Positions 48,170 through 56,559 of a stretch of 64,000 nucleotides of DNA are shown piece after piece. The translations under genes were made by a program, and so were the position numbers. The DNA comes from Pseudoalteromonas rubra. Lineage in GTDB: Bacteria; Pseudomonadota; Gammaproteobacteria; Enterobacterales; Alteromonadaceae. Location: positions 776,501 through 840,500 of the forward strand of contig NZ_CP045429.1 in NCBI RefSeq assembly GCF_005886805.2, read 5' to 3'. Within the stretch, counting starts at the first letter, position 1. Each line of letters begins with the position of its first letter. The notes under the pieces were generated by a model that was not told the origin of the DNA, ran no database searches, and saw only the letters and a program-made list of their open reading frames with translations.

Positions 48170-49399
48170 TTAGTGCAGGATCCGGGCGCGGATAGTACCT
48201 TCTACTGCGCTTAGCTCTTTTAATGCAACTTCAGAGTGGTCGCTGTCAACATCGATGACCACGTAGCCAATGCTGTCATCCGTTTGCAGATACTGCGCGG
48301 CAATGTTGATGCCATGTTGTGCAAACGCCTGGTTAATTTGTGTCAGGACGCCTGGGCGGTTCTCGTGCACATGGAGCAGACGACTGCGGTTTGATAGCTC
48401 AGGCAGTGACACTTCCGGGAAGTTGACTGCGGTGACGGTGGAGCCATTGTCTGAGTACTTAGTGAGTTTACCCGCGACTTCAATGCCAATGTTTTCCTGT
48501 GCTTCCTGCGTAGAACCACCGACATGTGGCGTCAAGATCACATTGTCGAATTGACGCAGTGGGGAGACAAACTCTTCCTCATTAGACTTAGGCTCGACCG
48601 GGAATACGTCGATAGCAGCACCAGACAGTTTTCCAGCGCTAAGTGCCTCGGCCAGTGCATCGATGTCTACCACTGTACCGCGAGATGCATTGATCAGAAT
48701 CGCACCTTGCTTCATCACTTCCAGCTCGGCCATACCGATTAGGTTTTTAGTTTGTGGCGTTTCTGGGACATGCAGGCTAACTACATCGGCACGTTGAAGC
48801 AGCTGGGTTAAGCTCTGGACCTGTTGTGCATTACCCAGGGTCAGTTTGTCTTCAATGTCGTAAAACTCGACTTTCATGCCGATGTTTTCAGCCATGATCC
48901 CCAGCTGAGTGCCTATGTGACCATATCCGATGATCCCCAGCGTTTTACCGCGGGCTTCAAAAGAGCCGATGGCCGATTTAAACCATTCACCTCGATGTGC
49001 CATGGCGTTGCGTTTTGGAATGCCACGCAACAATAGCAGGATTTCACCCAAAACCAGTTCCGCCACTGAGCGAGTATTTGAAAATGGGGCGTTAAAGACG
49101 GCAATGCCGCGCTTTTTGGCTGCACTGAGATCGACCTGATTAGTACCAATACAGAAGCAGCCAATCGCGACCAGCTTTTCAGCCGCTTCTAACACCGTTT
49201 CATTAAGGTGAGTGCGCGAGCGGATCCCCACAAAGTGGACATTCTTGATCCGCTCAACCAGTTCATTTTCAGGTAGCGATGTCTTCACGTACTCGATATT
49301 GCTATAACCGTTGCGTTTGAGCGTTTCAACTGCGCTCTGATGTACGCCTTCCAACAATAAAATGCGAATTTTGTCCTTAGACAAGGATACCTTACTCAT
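48170..49399 (-). CDS. serA: D-3-phosphoglycerate dehydrogenase
   Basis: First enzyme of serine synthesis. 409 residues (E. coli 410). NAD fold GKTLGIIGYGHIGTQLGIMAENIGM; catalytic segments INASRGTVVDIDALAEAL and VILTPHVGGSTQEAQENIG (His/Glu relay); C-terminal ACT domain from ~335 (LLHVHENRPGVLTQINQAFAQHGINIAAQYL) for serine feedback. Twelve bases downstream of rpiA on the same strand, as in E. coli. Confidence 0.98.
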   Translation of the reverse strand: MSKVSLSKDKIRILLLEGVHQSAVETLKRNGYSNIEYVKTSLPENELVERIKNVHFVGIRSRTHLNETVLEAAEKLVAIGCFCIGTNQVDLSAAKKRGIAVFNAPFSNTRSVAELVLGEILLLLRGIPKRNAMAHRGEWFKSAIGSFEARGKTLGIIGYGHIGTQLGIMAENIGMKVEFYDIEDKLTLGNAQQVQSLTQLLQRADVVSLHVPETPQTKNLIGMAELEVMKQGAILINASRGTVVDIDALAEALSAGKLSGAAIDVFPVEPKSNEEEFVSPLRQFDNVILTPHVGGSTQEAQENIGIEVAGKLTKYSDNGSTVTAVNFPEVSLPELSNRSRLLHVHENRPGVLTQINQAFAQHGINIAAQYLQTDDSIGYVVIDVDSDHSEVALKELSAVEGTIRARILH

Positions 49400-49411
49400 G
49401 ACTCATTCCTG

Positions 49412-50065
49412 TTACTTAATTTGTGGCCCCTCTGGGGTACCAGTGATGACGATGTCGGCACCGCGCTGAGCAAACAGGCCATTGGTAACAACACCGACGA
49501 TTTGATTAATTTTCTCTTCCAGTTCAGTTGCTTGTGTGATGGACAGCCCATGCACATCCAAAATCACATTGCCGTTATCCGTTACCACACCCTGACGATA
49601 GACGGGATCGCCACCGAGCTTAAGTAATTCGCGGGCAACATAGCTGCGTGCCATTGGGATCACTTCAACCGGTAACGGGAATTGTCCCAATACGTCTACA
49701 TGTTTGGTGTTGTCGACGATACAGATAAACTTGCGGGCAACAGCAGCGACAATCTTTTCGCGTGTCAGAGCTGCGCCACCGCCTTTGATCATCTGATTGT
49801 GAGCATTAATTTCATCTGCGCCATCCACATATATATCCAGTTCAGAGACGTCGTTGAGTTCGAACACGTCGATGCCCAGTGCTTTGAGCTTTTCCGTAGA
49901 AGCCTCTGAACTTGAAACTGCTCCTTTTATGGTGTCTTTGACACTTCCTAGTGCGTCTATAAAGTGATTGACGGTGGAACCTGTACCTACACCAACGACT
50001 GTACCGGCTTCTACATATTGTAATGCCGCCCAGGCAGCTGCTTTTTTCATTTCATCTTGAGTCAT
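49412..50065 (-). CDS. rpiA: Ribose-5-phosphate isomerase A
   Basis: Interconverts ribose 5-phosphate and ribulose 5-phosphate. 217 residues. [16 protein letters not shown] phosphate loop, [27 protein letters not shown] loop ([13 protein letters not shown]) with catalytic Asp, [14 protein letters not shown]. Co-transcribed with serA. Confidence 0.97.
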   Translation of the reverse strand: MTQDEMKKAAAWAALQYVEAGTVVGVGTGSTVNHFIDALGSVKDTIKGAVSSSEASTEKLKALGIDVFELNDVSELDIYVDGADEINAHNQMIKGGGAALTREKIVAAVARKFICIVDNTKHVDVLGQFPLPVEVIPMARSYVARELLKLGGDPVYRQGVVTDNGNVILDVHGLSITQATELEEKINQIVGVVTNGLFAQRGADIVITGTPEGPQIK

Positions 50066-50198
50066 AACGCGATCACTGTTTTAGTTGATTATTGGTTCGC
50101 AATTATACGCTCAAAGCACAAAAAAAATATGTCATATGCCATCAATGACTGAAATTATGATCAGGTGCTCAAGGCTTGTTTACAGTGACAACGCGTTA

Positions 50199-50825
50199 TT
50201 ACACGTTTTGCCACTGATAGCAGTGCTGTGGCGTGATTATGGTTGGTAAAGGCACATCCCAGGCTTCGGTTGGTAGTGCTGAAACTTTCTGACATTCATG
50301 AGCCAGACCAATCAATTTAGGCTGTTGCCAGTTCTCACGGTAATAACGCGCCAGCGTACGATCATAATAGCCACCGCCCATACCAAGGCGGTTCCCTGAA
50401 TCGTCAAATGCCACCAAAGGGAGCAGCAAGTAGTCTAGCTGCGCCAGTGGACAAATTTGGCTACAATTCAATTCTGGCTCTAAGATAGCATAGCGATTCC
50501 GCTTCATGGGTGAGTTTTTTTCATACTTCTGAAAGAGCAAAGTAACGCCGCTGAAGGGGTGTATTACAGGCAAATAAAGGTCCACACCTTTGGACCAAAG
50601 TGATTGAATTAAAAGGTTAGTTCTTAGTTCGCCATCGTTCTCGAGGTAGACCCCGATGCGGGCGTTTTTAGTGGGTTTCACATGTTGAAAAAAATTAATA
50701 GTTAGTTTTTTGCTTGCCTCTATTTGTTGTTGTTCAGTTAGGCTGTTACGCAATTTCCTAATGCTTTTCCTGATATCTTTCCTTGATGATGCAATTTTTT
50801 CATTTTCAAGTGAGGCTGCTTTCAT
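50199..50825 (-). CDS. fau: 5-formyltetrahydrofolate cyclo-ligase
   Basis: Converts 5-formyl-THF to 5,10-methenyl-THF with ATP. 208 residues (YgfA/Fau family). N-terminal basic helix (DIRKSIRKLRNSLTEQQQIEAS), YLPVIHPFSGVTLLF, and the signature LVAFDDSGNRLGMGGGYYDRTLARY. Its start shares one base with the stop of the upstream gene. In E. coli, 6S RNA lies beside this gene; I saw none here. Confidence 0.95.
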   Translation of the reverse strand: MKAASLENEKIASSRKDIRKSIRKLRNSLTEQQQIEASKKLTINFFQHVKPTKNARIGVYLENDGELRTNLLIQSLWSKGVDLYLPVIHPFSGVTLLFQKYEKNSPMKRNRYAILEPELNCSQICPLAQLDYLLLPLVAFDDSGNRLGMGGGYYDRTLARYYRENWQQPKLIGLAHECQKVSALPTEAWDVPLPTIITPQHCYQWQNV

Positions 50826-51361
50826 TACATAGGTACCAATTCAGGGAAAGCAAGACTGAGCCCCAACACAATCAGTAACAACACTAATAATGACAGGAGA
50901 ATATACAGCAGCTTCTTAGAGCGTTTGGGGGGCTCATTGTCGAGTTCCAGTTCACTAAACAAAGCTTCATCTTCCCACTCATCTTCTTCATGCTGTTCAT
51001 CCTGGACCTGCTTACCATCTATGCGTTGCTCCAGTTCATCGAGCTTTTCTTCGATACGGATGAGACTGCTGGTGATGTAATCTAGAGCATCAAATACACG
51101 TTCATTAGCTGCATTTTGAACGTTTTCTACGGGGGCTGAGGCCTGTGATTGCAGCTTACTCTGGATCCCGTATACGGCGAGTAATTTGGCCTGCTTTAGA
51201 CATTTTTGCTTATCACCTGGGCCAAATAAGGGTTTGCCGGCAGTGAAGTCGACGACCTTCTGCGTCGGTACTTTTAACTTGGCAGCGAGTTGCTCTGTGG
51301 CTGCCTGGCTGTCAGTGTCGGGCTTAAAGCCGGAAAACACGACGCGAAAATGTTCGCTCAT
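50825..51361 (-). CDS. Tail-anchored acidic protein of unknown function, 178 aa
   Basis: No family recognised. Residues 1-70 form a compact domain (FRVVFSGFKPDTDSQAATEQLAAKLKVPTQKVVDF; KQAKLLAVYGIQSKL). Residues ~90-115 form a coiled coil (LIRIEEKLDELEQRIDGK), followed by a very acidic linker (DEQHEEDEWEDEALFSELELD). A basic PPKRSKK precedes one C-terminal membrane helix (LLYILLSLLVLLLIVLGLSLAF). This is the layout of a tail-anchored inner-membrane protein facing the cytoplasm. Its stop overlaps the fau start by one base, so the two are co-expressed. Confidence 0.85.
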   Translation of the reverse strand: MSEHFRVVFSGFKPDTDSQAATEQLAAKLKVPTQKVVDFTAGKPLFGPGDKQKCLKQAKLLAVYGIQSKLQSQASAPVENVQNAANERVFDALDYITSSLIRIEEKLDELEQRIDGKQVQDEQHEEDEWEDEALFSELELDNEPPKRSKKLLYILLSLLVLLLIVLGLSLAFPELVPM

Positions 51362-51543
51362 GAGGTTTCCTCAAAATTGTTACTTCGGGTCCATTATATA
51401 CTCCGCGCCCCTGTGAATTATCGTTAACTTATTGCTGGGTAAGCGGAATAAAGAATATGGACATCGTCAATTGTTGTTTTGAGTATACCTAACTTTTAAG
51501 CATAGTGTGTGAAGTAATCACAATGGTCATGACGAGACAAGAA

Positions 51544-51566
51544 ACGGCGCTGCATTGCAGCGCCGT
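51544..51566 (-). terminator. Terminator after the S10 peptidase gene
   Basis: ACGGCGCTGCA / TGCAGCGCCGT near-perfect palindrome, followed on the minus strand by TTCTTG, 18 bases after the gene's stop. Confidence 0.75.
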
Positions 51567-51583
51567 GGGAGAGGTCTGGGAGA

Positions 51584-53110
51584 TTAGTATTTAGCAGGTT
51601 GATTGTACTTTAATGCGTCAGTAATGAATGCCCGCAGATCCTGATTGGCCTGGGTGAGATCCGGGCGACGCAGATACATCATGTGGCCAGAGCGATAGCC
51701 TTTAAAACGCAACCGGTCCTGCATTTTACCACTGGGGTCGAGGTGCCAGAGGTTATACTTGCCATCAAAGTAGTTTGTAGCACCATCATAATAGCCTGAT
51801 TGTACCATCACGTTCAGGTAAGGGTTTTTTGCCATTGACAAACGCAATTGCTCACCCACCTCGTTTTTGCTGCGATCCCAGGGGCGTACATCACCAAACA
51901 TATTGTACTTAATATCAGTTTTATAATTTAGCTCATGGCGGAAGTAATGATTAATTGCCGGCGTAAAGGCATGCAGCCAGGCATCCAATTCAGGCCAATA
52001 GTCGGGGCCTTCACCGGCGTCTCGTTTATCAATACCCAGATAGCGGGAGTCGAGTCGGCCGATGGTATAGCCACGCTCGCGCAATAGCTCTTTCCAGAAA
52101 GCGTGGTTGGGTATGTCGAGGTTATTTTGTAGTATAAACTGTTCCGATAGTCCGCTGAAGTGTGCGACTTGCTTTGCTACTGTCAGGCGCTCTTGCTCAC
52201 TTAACATAGCGCCTTTGGCCAATGCGGGCAGGTAATGATCTAAGGTATAAGCTTCCACCTGCTCCAGTACATTCAGTAGATCTTGATTTTGCAGGGCCTC
52301 GGGGAGGGCTTTGTGATACCAGGCGGTTGCTGCAAAATAGGGAAGACGGTTGGCACTTTTTACCGGTCCCTGACGCTTAATCCCAATATCCGTTGGAGAA
52401 ACCAGCACCACGCCGTTTAAGAATAACCACTGCTTGTTTTGCAGTTCATGGGCCAGGCCAGAAACGCGAGTTGTGCCGTAGCTCTCACCAATCAAAAATT
52501 TCGGTGACAGTGCACGGCCATGTCGATTGATAAAGGTATTGAGCCACCCAGCCAGATATTTGATATCAGCATTGACACCGAAAAAGCGCGATTGCAGAGT
52601 TTGCTTGTCAGCCATTGAGCCATCTTGCTCTGGCAGAACGCGAGAGTAACCAGTGTTGACTGGATTGACGAACAGAATATCAGCGACATCCAGCACAGAA
52701 TCCGGATTATCTTTTAAGCCATAGGGCTGCATTGGGTAACCTTCGTCGTCAATCTTCAGCACCCGAGGCCCTGTGTACGCAATGTGCATCCATACAGACG
52801 CTGAGCCTGGACCACCGTTAAATGAGATCAGCAGAGGACGGGTGGCGGGATCTTTGACTTTGTTCTTTTTATAGTAGGTATAGTGGAGTGTGGCTATCGG
52901 GTGGCCTGCTTTATCCCATACTGGCTGAGTACCTGTGGTGGCTGTGTAGGCGATCCGCTCCCCGTTAAAGTTTCCTTTGTGTTCAGTGATGACCTGAGCA
53001 TCAATTTGCTGGGTTAATTGACCCTGTGTATCGGCTTGTGCCGATGCCGTGTGAGGGAGTGTGGTAATAATAGTCGCAGAAAGAGCGAACAGTAATGGCT
53101 TCAACAACAT
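51584..53110 (-). CDS. S10 family serine carboxypeptidase, exported
   Basis: 508 residues. Signal peptide (LLFALSATIITTLPHTASA). Alpha/beta hydrolase of peptidase family S10: oxyanion segment LLISFNGGPGSASVWMHIAYTGP, catalytic serine in IGESYGTTRVSGLAHELQ, and the histidine in GYRSGHMMYLRRPDL near the end; the aspartate is likely in GYYDGATNYFD. Removes C-terminal residues from peptides, probably in the periplasm or outside. Single gene. Confidence 0.92.
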   Translation of the reverse strand: MLLKPLLFALSATIITTLPHTASAQADTQGQLTQQIDAQVITEHKGNFNGERIAYTATTGTQPVWDKAGHPIATLHYTYYKKNKVKDPATRPLLISFNGGPGSASVWMHIAYTGPRVLKIDDEGYPMQPYGLKDNPDSVLDVADILFVNPVNTGYSRVLPEQDGSMADKQTLQSRFFGVNADIKYLAGWLNTFINRHGRALSPKFLIGESYGTTRVSGLAHELQNKQWLFLNGVVLVSPTDIGIKRQGPVKSANRLPYFAATAWYHKALPEALQNQDLLNVLEQVEAYTLDHYLPALAKGAMLSEQERLTVAKQVAHFSGLSEQFILQNNLDIPNHAFWKELLRERGYTIGRLDSRYLGIDKRDAGEGPDYWPELDAWLHAFTPAINHYFRHELNYKTDIKYNMFGDVRPWDRSKNEVGEQLRLSMAKNPYLNVMVQSGYYDGATNYFDGKYNLWHLDPSGKMQDRLRFKGYRSGHMMYLRRPDLTQANQDLRAFITDALKYNQPAKY

Positions 53111-53445
53111 GTTTTTATTTTTTGGGTGAAATCGATCTGCTTATTTAAGACGCATCCAGGACAGAATTCAAAAAACTTGAGACTAATAGCCAAAAAATAG
53201 GCTATGCGCAAAGCGTGTTAATTTTTATGGTGTTTTTGGTTTGTTTTTTGTGTTTTAAATGGCCCGATGAAGCCAAGTTTAGGCGGGCTTTTGTTGCGGT
53301 CTGTTTACAATTTTATTGGCCGGTGAGTTTTTTTTGTCACAGAAATCGCGTATATTTAATCCTTATGTCTGTAGTATGAAAGTATTTAGCGCTGTTAAAT
53401 TCTTGTATCTCTTCCCTTTTCTCGTAGTTTTAGTAGAGCATCGTA
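53111..53445. other. 335-base intergenic region before the REC-REC-GGDEF gene
   Basis: No gene seen. It holds small hairpins: ATAGCC / GGCTAT near 53188-53206, and GCCCG / CGGGC (53262-53288) followed by TTTTGTTG, a weak terminator-like unit. The first ~40 bases (53111 on) are the upstream region of the S10 peptidase gene. I see no riboswitch consensus. Confidence 0.4.
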
Positions 53446-54681
53446 ATGCAAAGAGTATTAGTCGTCGAAGACAGTAAGGTAGTGCAACAAATCCTTCGCC
53501 ACCTTGCATCACAACACCTGGATGTGGAAATTGATTATGCCTGGTCTCTGAAAGAGACCCAGGCATTACTCGAGAGCCAACATTACACTCTGGCTTTGGT
53601 CGATCTGACCTTACCAGACGCCCCCGATGGAGAGGTCGTGCAGCTTACGCTAAGCCGCAACGTACCCACTGTGGTATTGACGTCTAAAATTGATGAATAT
53701 AGCCGTCAGCAAATGCTTGAGATGGGCGTCGTTGATTATGTGATTAAGGACAATCGGGATTCTTATCTCTATGCCATTAAACTCGTATCACGTTTATTAC
53801 GCAACGAAGGGTGCCAGGCACTGATCGCTGATGATTCAATGATCAGCCGAGCTGTGATGAGACAGATGCTGGAAAAGCAGCTGTTTACGGTGTTTGAGGC
53901 GCAAGATGGTGAGCAAGCTTTGAATATGCTCAATGCCAAGTCGGACATTAAATTATTGCTGACAGATTATGCGATGCCCACCATGGATGGCTTTGAACTG
54001 GTTAAAGCTGTGCGCAACAGCCGTGGGCGCGATGATCTCGCTATTATTGGTCTCTCTGGTGCTGGCAGTCATGGTTTGTCTGCCAAGTTTATCAAATATG
54101 GCGCCAATGACTTTTTGACGAAACCTTTTATGAATGAAGAGTTTCATTGCCGGGTGATGCAAACCATGGATCAGTTAAATCTGATCGCAGATATTAAAGA
54201 GTACGCACACAGAGATTTCCTGACGGGTCTCTATAATCGTCGTTATTTTTGCCAGCACATGGATAAAGTGCTCAAGAATAAGCCGGATCAGTTCACGTTG
54301 GCGTTACTGGATCTGGATCATTTTAAGGCAATCAATGACCAGTACGGCCATCTTGGCGGGGACAAAGTTTTGTCTCAAGTGGCTGAGCTGCTTAATAGTT
54401 CTTTCAATCACTGCCTGGTGGCGCGTGTCGGAGGGGAGGAATTTGCCGTGCTAATGCCGGGTAATGACCTGGCTGTGGCTAAAAATAGCTGCCAGGATTT
54501 CAAAGAACGCTTTGCCAACACGCAGTTTATGATCCAGGAGCAGTCATTACACTGCACACTCAGTGTGGGGATTGCCCGGTGTGACAAAGCGACCCTCAGT
54601 GACGTCATGCGTGCGGCAGACAGCGCTTTGTATCGTGCCAAAGAAGCTCAGCGTAATTGTGTCATGGTCAGTGAAAGCTAA
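53446..54681 (+). CDS. Diguanylate cyclase with two receiver domains
   Basis: 411 residues: REC (1-120; VLVVEDSKVV, acceptor D53 in LVDLTLPD), second REC (125-240; LIADDSMISRAVMRQ, acceptor D174 in LLTDYAMPTMDGFE, LTKPF), then GGDEF (255-408; DFLTGLYNRRYF, LLDLDHFKAINDQYGHLGGDKVL, VGGEEFAVL at 328-336). The GGEEF loop predicts c-di-GMP synthesis. The usual inhibitory RxxD site before it is replaced by FNHC. No kinase or partner nearby; an orphan regulator. Confidence 0.94.
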   Translation: MQRVLVVEDSKVVQQILRHLASQHLDVEIDYAWSLKETQALLESQHYTLALVDLTLPDAPDGEVVQLTLSRNVPTVVLTSKIDEYSRQQMLEMGVVDYVIKDNRDSYLYAIKLVSRLLRNEGCQALIADDSMISRAVMRQMLEKQLFTVFEAQDGEQALNMLNAKSDIKLLLTDYAMPTMDGFELVKAVRNSRGRDDLAIIGLSGAGSHGLSAKFIKYGANDFLTKPFMNEEFHCRVMQTMDQLNLIADIKEYAHRDFLTGLYNRRYFCQHMDKVLKNKPDQFTLALLDLDHFKAINDQYGHLGGDKVLSQVAELLNSSFNHCLVARVGGEEFAVLMPGNDLAVAKNSCQDFKERFANTQFMIQEQSLHCTLSVGIARCDKATLSDVMRAADSALYRAKEAQRNCVMVSES

Positions 54682-54705
54682 TCTTCAGATTACCCCACCC
54701 GATAT

Positions 54706-54752
54706 TGCACCATTTCAAGTCAGACAATAAACAGGCGCACCAGCACGGTGCG
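54706..54752 (+). promoter_or_regulatory. NtrC-type binding sites upstream of glnK-amtB
   Basis: A strong site, CGCACCAGCACGGTGCG (54736-54752), fits the TGCACC-N5-GGTGCA consensus in both half-sites. A second, TGCACCATTTCAAGTCA (54706-54722), has a perfect left half. Both lie 64-110 bases upstream of the -24 element, suitable for an enhancer. Confidence 0.75.
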
Positions 54753-54777
54753 TTTGACGTTCACTCTATATCTCTGA

Positions 54778-55212
<435 letters not shown>

Positions 55213-55223
55213 GGGGTGAACTA

Positions 55224-56453
55224 ATGGAAAATACGGTAATTGAATTACAATTCTCTCTGAACACCTTTTACTTTCTGGTGTCTGGTATTCTGGTGATGTG
55301 GATGGCCGCTGGCTTCGCGATGCTTGAAGCGGGGCTAGTACGCTCAAAGAACACCACCGAAATTCTCACTAAAAATGTCGCCCTGTATGCCATCGCCTGT
55401 ACGATGTTTCTATTGGTTGGATATAACATCATGTACGTGGATAACGTTGAAGGTGGGGTAGTGCCTAACTTTGGTGCGCTTATTGGCAGTGCTGCCGACG
55501 ATGCTGACCATGCACTGGAATCAGATTTCTTTTTTCAGGTTGTGTTTGTGGCAACCGCCATGTCTATCGTCTCCGGAGCGGTTGCAGAGCGAATGAAGCT
55601 CTGGGCATTCTTGTTGTTTACTGTGGTCCTGACAGGGTTGATTTATCCTATTGAAGGCTATTGGACTTGGGGCGCTGGGTTCTTGTCTGAAATGGGCTTT
55701 GTTGACTTTGCAGGCTCTGCGATTGTGCATGGTGCAGGTGCCGCAGCCGCTTTGGCAGGCGTTTTGTTACTCGGGGCACGTAAGGGCAAGTATGGAAGAA
55801 ACGGTGAAATCTATCCTATTCCCGGTTCAAACCTGCCTCTGGCAACACTGGGAACCTTTATTTTATGGATGGGATGGTTTGGATTTAACGGTGGATCTCA
55901 GCTATTTATTGCAGACAAAAGCAATGCCATCGCAGTCAGTCAGATCATGGTAAACACCAATGCTGCGGCGGCGGCGGGTGCGATTGCAGCACTGGTGGTG
56001 TGTAAGCTGATGTGGAAAAAAGCCGACCTGACCATGATCCTGAACGGTGCATTGGCTGGTCTGGTGACCATCACCGCTGAGCCTGCGTCACCGACACCGA
56101 TGCTGGCCTGTATTTTGGGAATGCTGGGTGGTTCTTTGGTGGTATTCAGCATCGTGGCACTGGATAAACTGCGTATTGATGATCCGGTTGGTGCTATTTC
56201 CGTGCATGGTGTGTGCGGGGCGTTGGGCATTATGATGGTGCCTTTCTCGAACAGTGATGCCAGCTTTATGACTCAGGCCATCGGGCTGGTGACCATACTG
56301 GGTTTTGTGTTTATTGCGTCTTACATCGTCTGGGGGATCATCAAAACCTTGATGGGGATCCGGGTAGGTGAAGAAGAAGAACTCAGTGGTATGGACCAGC
56401 ACGATTGCGGCATAGATGCGTATCCTGAATTTGTGACCATTCGCAATAAGTAA
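55224..56453 (+). CDS. amtB: Ammonium transporter AmtB
   Basis: 409 residues, eleven membrane helices; channel for ammonium/ammonia. FAMLEAGLVRSKN, WTWGAGFLSEMGFVDFAGSAIVHGAGAAAALAG with the first twin-histidine, SVHGVCGALGIM with the second. Unlike E. coli AmtB, no cleavable signal peptide is obvious. Forms an operon with glnK and ends in a strong terminator. Confidence 0.96.
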   Translation: MENTVIELQFSLNTFYFLVSGILVMWMAAGFAMLEAGLVRSKNTTEILTKNVALYAIACTMFLLVGYNIMYVDNVEGGVVPNFGALIGSAADDADHALESDFFFQVVFVATAMSIVSGAVAERMKLWAFLLFTVVLTGLIYPIEGYWTWGAGFLSEMGFVDFAGSAIVHGAGAAAALAGVLLLGARKGKYGRNGEIYPIPGSNLPLATLGTFILWMGWFGFNGGSQLFIADKSNAIAVSQIMVNTNAAAAAGAIAALVVCKLMWKKADLTMILNGALAGLVTITAEPASPTPMLACILGMLGGSLVVFSIVALDKLRIDDPVGAISVHGVCGALGIMMVPFSNSDASFMTQAIGLVTILGFVFIASYIVWGIIKTLMGIRVGEEEELSGMDQHDCGIDAYPEFVTIRNK

Positions 56454-56464
56454 GCAAGAATTCA

Positions 56465-56493
56465 CCAAAAAGCGCGGCTTATCGCGCTTTTTG
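56465..56493 (+). terminator. Terminator after amtB
   Basis: CCAAAAAGCGCG / CGCGCTTTTTGG stem, 12 bases past the amtB stop. Confidence 0.9.
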
Positions 56494-56559
56494 GTTTAAG
56501 CGGCAGTTAATCTGAGATAATCTAGCATCTATTCACTCTCAGTAAGCATTCCACGGTCA

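Noticed and set aside
53180..53300. Possible c-di-GMP riboswitch before the GGDEF gene
   Set aside because: GCGCAAAGCG and small hairpins looked suggestive, but the conserved GEMM core is not there in order.
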